Below, in pieces: positions 1-6,941 of a stretch of DNA of 15,044 nt. The stretch spans positions 1-15,044 of the forward strand of contig CAYRIF010000063.1 in assembly GCA_964424205.1 (NCBI GenBank), read 5' to 3'. Both the position numbers and the translations under genes were made by a program. Source of the DNA: CAYRIF01 sp964424205. GTDB lineage: Bacteria > Bacteroidota > Bacteroidia > Cytophagales > Cyclobacteriaceae. Numbering within the stretch: the first letter of the stretch is position 1; each line of letters begins with the position of its first letter. The notes beneath the pieces were generated by a model. It was not told the DNA's origin and ran no database searches. It worked only from the letters and a program-made list of their open reading frames with translations.

Positions 1-1238
1 ATTTCAAATTTATGAAACTGTTGGTCAAAACCTCTTAGCGCATACTTGGCGGCTCCTTGATAGACAGAACTACCAGCGCCATATCTGTAATTATAAATGG
101 CTTCTATTTTGTCGTTAATTTTATAGTTCAAAGAAACATCAGCCTTTAGGCTTCTCGCATCCCTATTGTCAAAAAGCAATTCTTCTTTAATACCTGTTCT
201 TCTAATATCCAAAGTACCATATGGTGCTAACCCTGGGTTAATTGCTCCTAAATCCAACTTTATGGCCGTTTCGTCTCCATACAAATTCATCCCATCAAAA
301 TTAGGTGCCCCTGGTTGATTGCCAGGTCTTACTCTATCATGCGTGTAATCATTACCCACCCAATCCTTGGCATCAAAAATTGCAAAATTCACTTTGAAAG
401 CAAATTTATCATTGAATGCTTTGGCATATCGTAAAGAGAAGTTATACAATGGATCTGATCCAGCTGCTTCTGAACTTGTGATACCGTATTTTGCTTGGGC
501 ACTCAATCCTTGATAGTCAAAAGGACTTTTGCTATTCATAAAAAGAATACCGTTAAAGGCATTGGGTCCGTAAAGCGCAGAGGCTGCTCCTGGTACTAAT
601 TCTACACTCTCCACATCCAATTCAGAAATACCTACTAGGTTACCCGTAGGGAAGTTCAATAGCGGCGCTGCGATATCCATTCCGTCTACCAAAGTAACAA
701 ACCTTGTGTTAGCAACCGAAGCAAAACCTCTTGTGTTTACTGCATTAAAAGTTAAACTACCAGTAGTAGTGGTCACCCCTTTCAAATTTGAAACACTTTC
801 AAAAAAACTAGGCGCTGTTGATTGTTGAATACCAAGTACATCAATTTTTTCAACGGTTACTGGTGATTCTAGGATATTTTCCTCGACCCGCGACGCTGAA
901 ACAACAACCTCTTGACCTAAAATAGCTTTTTCCTCCATTTTAATAGTAAGCCCGGAAGTAGTTGCATTTTTAATGTCAACACTCTGTGTGTTATAACCCA
1001 CCATACTTACAAGAATAGTAAAAGGTGGCGCCTGATCAACTGACAAGTTGAAATTTCCATTAACATCGGTAACCGTTCCAGTGGTTGTTCCTTTAATAAT
1101 AACATTGGCACCAATCAGTGCCTCTCCTCCACTATCTGATAAATTACCAGAAATAGTGGTCTGTCCAACACTATATTGGACCGAAAAAACAAATAGCACC
1201 AGTGCAATCAGTGCTGTTTTTGTAAAAGTGTTCTTCAT
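1..1238 (-). CDS. TonB-dependent receptor, N-terminal part (runs off left edge)
   Basis: Outer-membrane TonB-dependent transporter; substrate unknown. Reading leftwards from ATG at 1238 gives 412 uninterrupted codons up to the window edge, so the C-terminal beta-barrel is missing. Seen: a signal peptide (about 1-25, MKNTFTKTALIALVLFVFS, ending SVGQ); a CarboxypepD-reg-like domain (about 27-105, with GANVIIKGTTTGTVTDVNG and SMVGYNTQ); then a plug domain (about 118-235) with TRGF, LVDGMD, VESVELVPGAASALYGPNAF and NGILFMNSKSP, which are standard plug signatures; then the first barrel strands. The N-terminal extension before the plug is typical of Bacteroidota receptors. A SusC role is not supported, because no susD-like partner is visible. 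It lies 185 nt downstream of gldC on the same strand and is probably transcribed separately. The family call is firm; the substrate cannot be inferred. Confidence 0.93.
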   Translation of the reverse strand, partial: MKNTFTKTALIALVLFVFSVQYSVGQTTISGNLSDSGGEALIGANVIIKGTTTGTVTDVNGNFNLSVDQAPPFTILVSMVGYNTQSVDIKNATTSGLTIKMEEKAILGQEVVVSASRVEENILESPVTVEKIDVLGIQQSTAPSFFESVSNLKGVTTTTGSLTFNAVNTRGFASVANTRFVTLVDGMDIAAPLLNFPTGNLVGISELDVESVELVPGAASALYGPNAFNGILFMNSKSPFDYQGLSAQAKYGITSSEAAGSDPLYNFSLRYAKAFNDKFAFKVNFAIFDAKDWVGNDYTHDRVRPGNQPGAPNFDGMNLYGDETAIKLDLGAINPGLAPYGTLDIRRTGIKEELLFDNRDARSLKADVSLNYKINDKIEAIYNYRYGAGSSVYQGAAKYALRGFDQQFHKFE

Positions 1239-1423
1239 ATTTTTTGTGATTTAGTGAATTTATTTGTGTTATAAGTAGTCTTTAATTTTTAAAACTAATG
1301 ATTATTAACCAATTAATCAATATATCTTGTAAATATTAGATTTTCAGCAGGTTATAGCAATTCTATTATTGCGTTTTAATTACATTGTAATATTTCAAGT
1401 AGAAGTTAATAATTATGGATTTG
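1239..1423. other. Intergenic region between gldC and the TonB receptor gene
   Basis: AT-rich 185-nt spacer that should contain the receptor promoter and leader (minus strand). No perfect TAnnTTTG element was found on that strand. Small symmetric sequences are present: attaca-t-tgtaat at 1379-1391, gcaat-6 nt-attgc at 1357-1372, and an attaa-ccaa-ttaat hairpin around 1304-1317. None is followed by a T tract on the minus strand, so none is called a terminator for gldC. Confidence 0.5.
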
Positions 1424-1762
1424 TTAAGAAAAATTATTTCCTTCATTTTTCACATGTGCCACAAATTTTTCACACATTTTGTTCATTTCTTCCGCCATAA
1501 ACTCATCGCCCGTAGCGCTGAGGATACTTTGTGCTAATCCGCCAATGGTATCGATATAGAATCTTTTCATTTCAAAAACGGTCATTTCCTTAGTCCATTG
1601 ATCAATTCGAAGGGTATTATTATTTTTTTCATCCCAAATCGACACTGCAATGGCTTTACTTTCCTTTTCCGTAGCATCCTTTTCCCCAGAGTTCCATGTG
1701 ATTTTCTCTGGGATTTTATCTTCATCTAATTCAATATTGAAGTTTAATTCTATTTTTTTCAT
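1424..1762 (-). CDS. gldC: Gliding motility protein GldC
   Basis: Small protein of the Gld gliding set of Bacteroidota. In Flavobacterium gldC is needed for normal gliding, but its biochemical role is not established. The chosen start is ATG at 1762, giving 112 residues that begin MKKIELNFNIELDEDKIPEKI, the family's usual N-terminus and length. An in-frame ATG at 1792 would add ten residues unlike the family and would reach almost to the ribF stop. The middle (about residues 19-70: ITWNSGEKD, KAIAVSIWD, TLRIDQWTKEM, FYIDTIGGLA) matches the conserved GldC core as I recall it. There is no signal peptide or membrane segment, so it is cytoplasmic or peripheral. It follows ribF by 35 nt and may be the last gene of the ftsX operon. 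The name rests on recalled sequence similarity only. Confidence 0.85.
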   Translation of the reverse strand: MKKIELNFNIELDEDKIPEKITWNSGEKDATEKESKAIAVSIWDEKNNNTLRIDQWTKEMTVFEMKRFYIDTIGGLAQSILSATGDEFMAEEMNKMCEKFVAHVKNEGNNFS

Positions 1763-1797
1763 ATTTATACGTTTGTTTATTAGAAAAATCAAATTTA

Positions 1798-2727
1798 CTA
1801 TCTTGATTTCAATATTTCCAGCACTTCCTTCTTATCCTTTTTTAATTGTTGTTTTAACGCACCCAACCCTACAAATTTCATCTCGTCCCTAATTCTTTTC
1901 ACAAAGGCTATTTTTAACTCTTCCTCATAAATATCTTTAGTAAAATCAAAAATATGCACCTCAATTGTTTTATTGTTATCTTTGATTGTAGGTCGATGGC
2001 CTATATTTAACATCCCATCAAATTCTTCGCCGTCATATAAAACTTTAACTGCATACACGCCATCTACCGGTACTAGCTTGTACGGATCATTGATGACAAT
2101 ATTAGCCGTTGCAAATCCAATTTTCTTTCCATTCTTATTGCCATGAATAACTTTACCTGTAAGACTATGATTCCTTCCTAATAGCTTCGCTGCAACATCC
2201 ACCTCCCCACGCTTTAGCGCTTTTCTAATTTTAGTGGAGCTGACTCCTATTTGCGCTACATCTTGCCGCTCAATTTCCTCGATGTCAAACCCATATTTAT
2301 CAGCGTGCTGCATGAGATACTCAAAACTACCCTCTCTATTTCTTCCAAAATGATGATTAAAACCGATTACCAATTTTTTAGTATTTATTTTTTTTATAAG
2401 AATCTCTTCCACAAATGCTTCGGAGCTTAGCTTAGAAAATGCTTTGGTAAAAGGAATTACAACAAGGTGATCTATGCCAAATTTCTCGAGAAGCCTCACT
2501 TTTTCGTCAAAATCTGTGAGCAACTTCAAGTTGTAGTCTGGCTGCAATACTAATCGAGGGTGCGGCCAAAAGGTAATTAATACACTTTCTCCGTTGCATG
2601 CTTCGGTAATTTCTTTTAGCCTCCTGAGTATTTTCAAATGCCCCAAATGCACACCATCGAAGGTGCCACTTGTAACGATGGCATTTTTGATGTTTGGGAA
2701 ATTCTCTAGTCCTTGGTGTATTTTCAC
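1798..2727 (-). CDS. ribF: Bifunctional riboflavin kinase / FAD synthetase
   Basis: Converts riboflavin to FMN and FMN to FAD with ATP, in the cytoplasm; 309 residues, the normal length. The N-terminal FAD synthetase (nucleotidyltransferase) domain shows GTFDGVHLGH at 21-30 (HxGH-type nucleotide site), WPHPR at 54-58, and SSTKIRKAL at 163-171. The C-terminal riboflavin kinase domain starts near 188, with GKKIGFATANI (200-210), DGVYAVKV (222-229), GMLNIGHRPT (238-247) and IEVHIFDF (255-262). An oddity is the kinase motif GFATAN in place of the usual GFPTAN: the codon is GCA (Ala) at residue 206, with the Thr and Asn kept. The start is GTG at 2727, 2 nt after the truB stop, implying translational coupling. 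The product supplies flavin that the FMN-containing formate dehydrogenase encoded elsewhere in the window would also need. Confidence 0.95.
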   Translation of the reverse strand: MKIHQGLENFPNIKNAIVTSGTFDGVHLGHLKILRRLKEITEACNGESVLITFWPHPRLVLQPDYNLKLLTDFDEKVRLLEKFGIDHLVVIPFTKAFSKLSSEAFVEEILIKKINTKKLVIGFNHHFGRNREGSFEYLMQHADKYGFDIEEIERQDVAQIGVSSTKIRKALKRGEVDVAAKLLGRNHSLTGKVIHGNKNGKKIGFATANIVINDPYKLVPVDGVYAVKVLYDGEEFDGMLNIGHRPTIKDNNKTIEVHIFDFTKDIYEEELKIAFVKRIRDEMKFVGLGALKQQLKKDKKEVLEILKSR

Positions 2728-2729
2728 GG

Positions 2730-3425
2730 CTATTGCGTACTTTCCATTTTAGGTTGTAACTGATCAATAAACGCAGTAAGTTCAAAGGCGTCTTCAATTT
2801 TAAAATCTCCAATTTTTGTTCTTTTCAATGCTGATAGATACGCACCTACTCCTAGTTCCTTCCCAAAATCATTTGCCAAGGTTCTAATATATGTTCCTTT
2901 CGAACAATTCACCGTAAAAGCAATCTCAGGCAAGTTAATATCCGTTATTTCAAAATTTGAAATAGTTACTTCCCTAGATTTTATGGCTACTTTTATTCCC
3001 TTTCTCGCATTTTTATAGGCCCGTTCACCATTTACTTTTACCGCTGAATATTGTGGTGGTATTTGCATTATTTTCCCTGTAAATTTTTTGGTCGTTTCTT
3101 TAACCTGCTCCTCGGTAATAGTTGATATATCTATTGCTTCTGTCACTTCGGTTTCCAAATCAAACGAAGGTGTTGTTGCCCCTAGGACAAATTTTCCGGT
3201 ATATTCTTTTTCTTGGCTTTGGAATGTTTCAATTTGCTTGGTCATTTTTCCAGTACATAGTATCAGCAAACCTGTAGCCAAAGGATCTAATGTACCAGCA
3301 TGTCCAATTTTCTTAATCTTAAGTGCAAATTTTAGTTTTTTTACAACATCAAAAGAGGTCCACTTATAGGGTTTATTAATGAGTAGCATCTCTCCTGCTG
3401 CAAAGTCATAATGCTTCTTAATCAT
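2730..3425 (-). CDS. truB: tRNA pseudouridine(55) synthase TruB
   Basis: Isomerises U55 to pseudouridine in the T-loop of tRNAs. The chosen start is ATG at 3425 (231 residues, MIKKHYDF...), because it overlaps the uppP stop in an ATGA tetranucleotide; the longer reading from 3470 adds 15 residues lying inside uppP. Signatures: LLINKPYKWTSFDVV (about 14-28); KIGHAGTLDPLATGLL (about 39-54), containing the catalytic Asp at about 47; PPQYSAVKVNGERAY in the middle; and the CSKGTYIRTLANDFG substrate-binding segment near the C-terminus. No PUA domain is visible, consistent with the short form of the enzyme. Coupled upstream to uppP and downstream to ribF, the order usual in Bacteroidota. Confidence 0.95.
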   Translation of the reverse strand: MIKKHYDFAAGEMLLINKPYKWTSFDVVKKLKFALKIKKIGHAGTLDPLATGLLILCTGKMTKQIETFQSQEKEYTGKFVLGATTPSFDLETEVTEAIDISTITEEQVKETTKKFTGKIMQIPPQYSAVKVNGERAYKNARKGIKVAIKSREVTISNFEITDINLPEIAFTVNCSKGTYIRTLANDFGKELGVGAYLSALKRTKIGDFKIEDAFELTAFIDQLQPKMESTQ

Positions 3426-4222
3426 ATATTCGCCCCAAAATAAACTGCGATAGATCCTACTATTAAACAATAGACTGTGAAGTAAATCAAATTACCCGTC
3501 TTTACAATTTTTAACATCCAATTGCATGCTATAAGTCCGGTAATAAAAGAAGCTAAAAATCCCGCCACTAATGGTGCGGCGGCTATGCCAGTATTCACCA
3601 AATCGCCAGAAAGCAAATCCTTCACATTGGCACCAATGATAGGGACAATCACCATCAGAAATGAAAACTTTGCGGCATCTTCTCTCTTCACTTTCAATAA
3701 GAGCGCTGTTGCAATAGTAGCACCCGATCTAGATATCCCAGGCAGCACGGCAACGGATTGTGCTACCCCGATAATAAATGCTTTGCCATACGTGATTTCC
3801 TTTTCATTTTTCATTACGAAATAGGTAAAAGCTAGCAGTACTGCCGTTAAAATCAGCATAATGCCGATTAAAAAGATATTTCCAAAGAAGAATGATTCAA
3901 TTTCGTCTTTAAATAAGAGACCGACAATTCCTACTGGAATCATCGAAATAATGATTTTTAGGGAATAAACCATTGACTCATTCATTTCCTTATTTCTAAT
4001 TCCGTCTCTAAGCCCCCTGAAAATTTCTAAAATATCCTTCCGAAATACCACAATGGTACTCAGTACAGTCCCACCATGGACCAGTACCGTAAAAGTTAAA
4101 TCTTTTTTATCGGTAATATTGAGCAATTCTTTACCAATCTCTATATGACCACTACTACTCACGGGTAGAAATTCCGTTAATCCTTGAAGAATTCCAAGAA
4201 TAATTGCTTCAATAACATCCAT
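3422..4222 (-). CDS. uppP: Undecaprenyl-diphosphatase (BacA/UppP family)
   Basis: Inner-membrane phosphatase that converts undecaprenyl diphosphate to the monophosphate, recycling the lipid carrier for peptidoglycan and other envelope polymers; the family is linked to bacitracin tolerance. At 266 residues it has the normal length. The two family motifs are intact: LQGLTEFLPVSSSGH at 12-26 (Glu17, Ser22-24, His26) and PGISRSGATI at 161-170 (Ser164, Arg165). About seven to eight hydrophobic segments are visible, including those around 85-103, 113-136, 215-235 and 246-262. Its ATG directly abuts the stop of the upstream DUF3098 gene (TAAATG), and its TGA overlaps the truB ATG. It shares an operon with ftsX, grouping cell-wall lipid recycling with a division protein. 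Confidence 0.96.
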   Translation of the reverse strand: MDVIEAIILGILQGLTEFLPVSSSGHIEIGKELLNITDKKDLTFTVLVHGGTVLSTIVVFRKDILEIFRGLRDGIRNKEMNESMVYSLKIIISMIPVGIVGLLFKDEIESFFFGNIFLIGIMLILTAVLLAFTYFVMKNEKEITYGKAFIIGVAQSVAVLPGISRSGATIATALLLKVKREDAAKFSFLMVIVPIIGANVKDLLSGDLVNTGIAAAPLVAGFLASFITGLIACNWMLKIVKTGNLIYFTVYCLIVGSIAVYFGANI

Positions 4223-4435
4223 TTACTTTTCTTTAGTTTTAGCGAAAATCGCAAAAAATTCAACTACAAAACCTACCATCACTACGATTGGACCGATTGT
4301 AATGCCAAGTGTTCCAAATCCGTATGGTGCCTTGTCCATGGTCATGATTGCAAAGCCAAGTACAAGTATGCCAACACCGATTAGCATAAAAATATAATTT
4401 CTTTTTTCAAAGGGTAATTTGTTGTTACTCTCCAT
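4223..4435 (-). CDS. DUF3098 family small membrane protein
   Basis: A 70-residue protein with two predicted membrane segments (about 14-31, IFMLIGVGILVLGFAIM, and 44-64, ITIGPIVVMVGFVVEFFAIF), a charged N-terminus (MESNNKLPFEKRNY) and a basic tail (AKTKEK). Sequence and position between ftsX and uppP match the DUF3098 family, which occupies this slot in many Bacteroidota. Function is unknown; the location suggests a role with FtsX or in envelope assembly, but that is inference from context only. The gap to ftsX upstream is 5 nt, and the gene abuts uppP with none. Confidence 0.85.
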   Translation of the reverse strand: MESNNKLPFEKRNYIFMLIGVGILVLGFAIMTMDKAPYGFGTLGITIGPIVVMVGFVVEFFAIFAKTKEK

Positions 4436-4440
4436 TTTGC

Positions 4441-5334
4441 CTAATATAATTCGTCAAGCGACAGTTTTAAATATTTATTAATGGCACGTAAGGTGCTAAA
4501 AAATCCTACGAAACCCCCAAATATAACTAAAATTACAAATAGAATCAGCATTTTCTCATTATCATGTAAAACTTTTAGTTCATCGATCCTATTAAAACCC
4601 AATTGGAGCACAAAAAAGAGGAGTGTTGATGCCAAAATACCAGATAAAACACCATGTAGCGTGCCTTTGGTCAGAAAGGGTTTTCTAATAAATCCTGCTG
4701 TCCCTCCTACCAGTTGCATACTCCGAATCAAAAATCGCTGCGAAAACAACGCTAACTTAATCGTGTTGTTAATAAGTATTGCGGTGGTCAACAATAACAA
4801 AACTGCTATTCCTAAAAGTATATAGCTAATCGTTTTTACGTTTTTATTGAGCGAGCTGACAATTGATTTAGAAAAACTCGCCTCAAATACTCCAGGAATT
4901 TTCTCAATACTACTTTTAACCTCCTCTAGTTTTTTCTCCTCCTGGAACTTTGGCGAAATTTTTATCAGATAGGCATCTTTTAATGGATTATTCTCCAATA
5001 CCTCCAGAAAATTTTCTTTGGTATCACCAATCAATTGCTTGGCAGCAGCAGCCTTGGATAAAAAGGAAATTTGTGGCTTACCATTTTTTGTAAAAATATA
5101 GTCCTGTGAGGCAAGCGTTTTATTAATTCTGATCTTATCATTCTCACTCACATTACCATTCAGATATACCTGCATTTCAATATTCTCTTTGAAATAAGCC
5201 GTTATCTGATTTGCGAAAATCAATACCATGCCAAATAAGCCAATGACAAAAAGCGCCAATGTAATGCTGAACAGCACACTGACGAAAGGGTAACTTCCTA
5301 GTCTCTTCTTTTTCTTGGTTTTTGGTTTACTCAT
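4441..5334 (-). CDS. ftsX: Cell division protein FtsX (ABC-transporter-like permease)
   Basis: Inner-membrane partner of the FtsE ATPase. FtsEX regulates septal peptidoglycan hydrolases at division. At 297 residues it is normal in length. Layout: a basic N-terminus (KPKTKKKKRLG), TM1 about 17-42, an extracytoplasmic domain about 45-165 (starting MQVYLNGNVSENDK and including a LKDAYLIKISPKF strand), TM2 about 168-191, a cytoplasmic loop with the conserved RSMQLVGGTAGFIRKPF (204-220), TM3 about 226-246 and TM4 about 261-283. No ftsE lies beside it; in Bacteroidota ftsE is commonly elsewhere. It is the first gene of the operon, directly downstream of a TAnnTTTG promoter element at 5351-5381. Confidence 0.94.
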   Translation of the reverse strand: MSKPKTKKKKRLGSYPFVSVLFSITLALFVIGLFGMVLIFANQITAYFKENIEMQVYLNGNVSENDKIRINKTLASQDYIFTKNGKPQISFLSKAAAAKQLIGDTKENFLEVLENNPLKDAYLIKISPKFQEEKKLEEVKSSIEKIPGVFEASFSKSIVSSLNKNVKTISYILLGIAVLLLLTTAILINNTIKLALFSQRFLIRSMQLVGGTAGFIRKPFLTKGTLHGVLSGILASTLLFFVLQLGFNRIDELKVLHDNEKMLILFVILVIFGGFVGFFSTLRAINKYLKLSLDELY

Positions 5335-5350
5335 TTAAAGGTCGTTTGCG

Positions 5351-5381
5351 CAAAGTTAGTGATTTAAAGGAGATATCTAAA
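5351..5381 (-). promoter_or_regulatory. Bacteroidota-type promoter of the ftsX operon
   Basis: On the minus strand TAACTTTG (5358 to 5351) is a perfect TAnnTTTG -7 element. TTTA (5381 to 5378) sits exactly 19 nt further upstream where the -33 TTTG element is expected (3 of 4 bases). Transcription would begin about 10 nt before the ftsX ATG at 5334, giving a very short leader with no clear Shine-Dalgarno. This is the best promoter match in the window. Confidence 0.6.
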
Positions 5382-5430
5382 TTTACGCTTCTTATTTAAC
5401 CCAAATTATGCATTTTTTACGCTACACATA

Positions 5431-5461
5431 AAAAAACCTAACTGGACAAAGCCAGTTAGGT
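5431..5461 (-). terminator. Intrinsic terminator of the sigma/anti-sigma operon
   Basis: Perfect 9-bp stem cctaactgg / ccagttagg (5437-5445 and 5452-5460), extended by one A-T pair (5436/5461), with a 6-nt loop. On the minus strand it is followed by a run of seven T (complement of 5430-5436). It lies about 30 nt past the stop of the 5490-6347 gene and upstream of the ftsX promoter, so it insulates the two minus-strand operons. Confidence 0.85.
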
Positions 5462-5489
5462 CTTAACTATTGTATCGTTGCACTACTTA

Positions 5490-6347
5490 CTATTTCTTAA
5501 TAGTCATCAAATCATTTATCAAATCTGGGTCTTCTATTTTGGTAAGCGGTGTTATTTTTTTCTTGTCTTGCGCTATGCCATAAAAGTATCCGTCATAAAA
5601 CATGTAGATTGAAATTCCATGCGGCGCATTCAATTCCAATATTTCATACTTTTTTTCAAACGCACCGTATAAAAACAATTTATTATTTACAAACCGATAG
5701 TGAAAGGCATACTTACTATCAGTGATTTGTTTTACTGCTGTTTTTGCAATAATAGTTTCGGGGGTTTTGTTCAAATTATTATCAGGCAACGTCAATTGTT
5801 CACTTAGCGGCGGATTTTTATCATCATTAAAATCTTCAATTACATTTGGCAATGCTACCGTTCGTATTGCGTCTTTTTTAGGCTTTTTTGTCTTTGAATT
5901 TTCAGCAATTACTACTACTTCATTACTCAGCACATCTGTATTTTCTTCAATAACCGGTTGTATTTCTTCCGTCGTTGCTATTACATTTTCCTCCTGAGGA
6001 ATTACTACTTTCTCCGCTTTAACTGGCACGGTAGTTTCTGCAATTGGCTCCACCACATCTGTATTGAAATAATAAAAGCTCAACCCACCAATAATCAATG
6101 CAGCAATGCCAGCAGCAATTTTGAAAGTAGAGAATGCGCCTCCTACCTCAACATTATTGAGCATTGCTTTGAGTTCTGCTTTTCTGTAATCCTTTATTCC
6201 TTCCACAATACCTTGTTGCAATTGAAATTCACTTTGCAGCAATGGGTCTTGTTGCAAGGCTTCCTCAAAAGCCGCCTGGCTACTTTCTGACATCCCGCCC
6301 GCTAGGTAGTTATCAATCAATTCCGAATAATTAGTATTTAAGTCCAT
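5490..6347 (-). CDS. Anti-sigma-factor-like single-pass membrane protein
   Basis: A 285-residue protein that begins 3 nt after the ECF sigma gene. The N-terminal part (about 8-50: LIDNYLAGGMSESSQAAF, then EEALQQDPLLQSEFQLQQGI) is the cytoplasmic helical segment common in Bacteroidota anti-sigma-like proteins (initial helix, then acidic QDP motif); I see no CxxC/zinc anti-sigma motif. One membrane helix follows at about 75-94 (FKIAAGIAALIIGGLSFYYF). Residues 95-205 are a low-complexity, Pro/Val/Glu-rich periplasmic linker. A compact aromatic-rich C-terminal module (about 210-285) contains FHYRFVNNKLFLYG, YEILEL and MFYDGYFYGI. The inferred role is to hold the adjacent sigma factor at the membrane and sense an envelope signal through the C-terminal module. 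The pairing is well supported by context; the signal is unknown. Confidence 0.75.
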   Translation of the reverse strand: MDLNTNYSELIDNYLAGGMSESSQAAFEEALQQDPLLQSEFQLQQGIVEGIKDYRKAELKAMLNNVEVGGAFSTFKIAAGIAALIIGGLSFYYFNTDVVEPIAETTVPVKAEKVVIPQEENVIATTEEIQPVIEENTDVLSNEVVVIAENSKTKKPKKDAIRTVALPNVIEDFNDDKNPPLSEQLTLPDNNLNKTPETIIAKTAVKQITDSKYAFHYRFVNNKLFLYGAFEKKYEILELNAPHGISIYMFYDGYFYGIAQDKKKITPLTKIEDPDLINDLMTIKK

Positions 6348-6350
6348 AAT

Positions 6351-6890
6351 CTAATCTAAAAAGTCACTTGCCGAATATTTTCCCTTCACCAGAGCATCCA
6401 GTCTTTTTTTACATTTATATTTTTTGGTTTTTGCGGTATTAGTATTTGCAAAATCCAATTTTGTTGCTATTTCTTGCATCGACATTTTATCAAAATAATA
6501 ATATGATAAAATCTTTTTGCACGTGCCGCCAAGTTCATTTACACATTCGTGGATTATCCTTGCGCTCTCTTCCCTACTTTCATCAGGATACTGCGGCGTA
6601 TCCTTTTCCTCGTATGATAACCTCGATTTCCTACTCAATTCCTTTCTCCACAGGTTCAAGCAGATACTGTATAAATAAGTACTAATTTTTGAAGTTAGTT
6701 CCAATTTTCCACTTGTTACTTTCTGCCAAAACACAACCAGCGCCTCTTGGTAAATGTCCTTCGCCTCCTCTTCTGTTCCACTATTAGTCAACACTAATTT
6801 TAGCATCATCCTATAGTGCTTGGTATATAGGTATTTCAGCGCACTTTCATCCCCTTTCGCTATCTTCTCCAAAATCACCCTATCCTTCAT
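6351..6890 (-). CDS. ECF-type RNA polymerase sigma factor
   Basis: Alternative sigma factor of about 179 residues from ATG at 6890 (MKDRVILEKIAKGDESALKY). The longer reading from 6926 adds twelve residues that lie over the likely promoter, so the shorter start is preferred. Region 2 (about 12-78) has LYTKHYRMMLKLVL, EEEAKDIYQEALVVFWQKV and TYLYSICLNLWRKE. Region 4 (about 112-165) has CKKILSYYYFDKMSMQEIA followed by a helix-turn-helix ending NTAKTKKYKCKKRL. There is no region 1 or 3, as expected for ECF factors. It forms a two-gene operon with the membrane protein downstream, a standard sigma/anti-sigma arrangement, and probably autoregulates through the candidate promoter at 6912-6941. The target genes are not identifiable here. 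Confidence 0.93.
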   Translation of the reverse strand: MKDRVILEKIAKGDESALKYLYTKHYRMMLKLVLTNSGTEEEAKDIYQEALVVFWQKVTSGKLELTSKISTYLYSICLNLWRKELSRKSRLSYEEKDTPQYPDESREESARIIHECVNELGGTCKKILSYYYFDKMSMQEIATKLDFANTNTAKTKKYKCKKRLDALVKGKYSASDFLD

Positions 6891-6911
6891 AAAAAGCACC
6901 GCTTTAGTTTT

Positions 6912-6941
6912 AAATACTATAGTCAAACAAAAAGTAACCCC
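6912..6941 (-). promoter_or_regulatory. Candidate ECF-type promoter of the sigma operon
   Basis: Minus strand: GGGGTTAC (6941 to 6934), 16 nt, then GTATTT (6917 to 6912), about 20 nt before the sigma ATG at 6890. A GTTAC-like -35 with 16-17 nt spacing to a GTAT-like -10 fits the general layout of ECF promoters and would allow autoregulation. No TAnnTTTG element with good -33 spacing was found here. The assignment is by pattern only. Confidence 0.35.

Noticed and set aside
1..1238. SusC-type glycan receptor
   Set aside because: No susD-like gene or polysaccharide-use genes are nearby, and the plug sequence gives no specific SusC signature.
3426..3470. Longer TruB start adding 15 residues
   Set aside because: The added residues lie inside the uppP coding end and do not resemble the TruB N-terminus; the ATGA-coupled start at 3425 is better.
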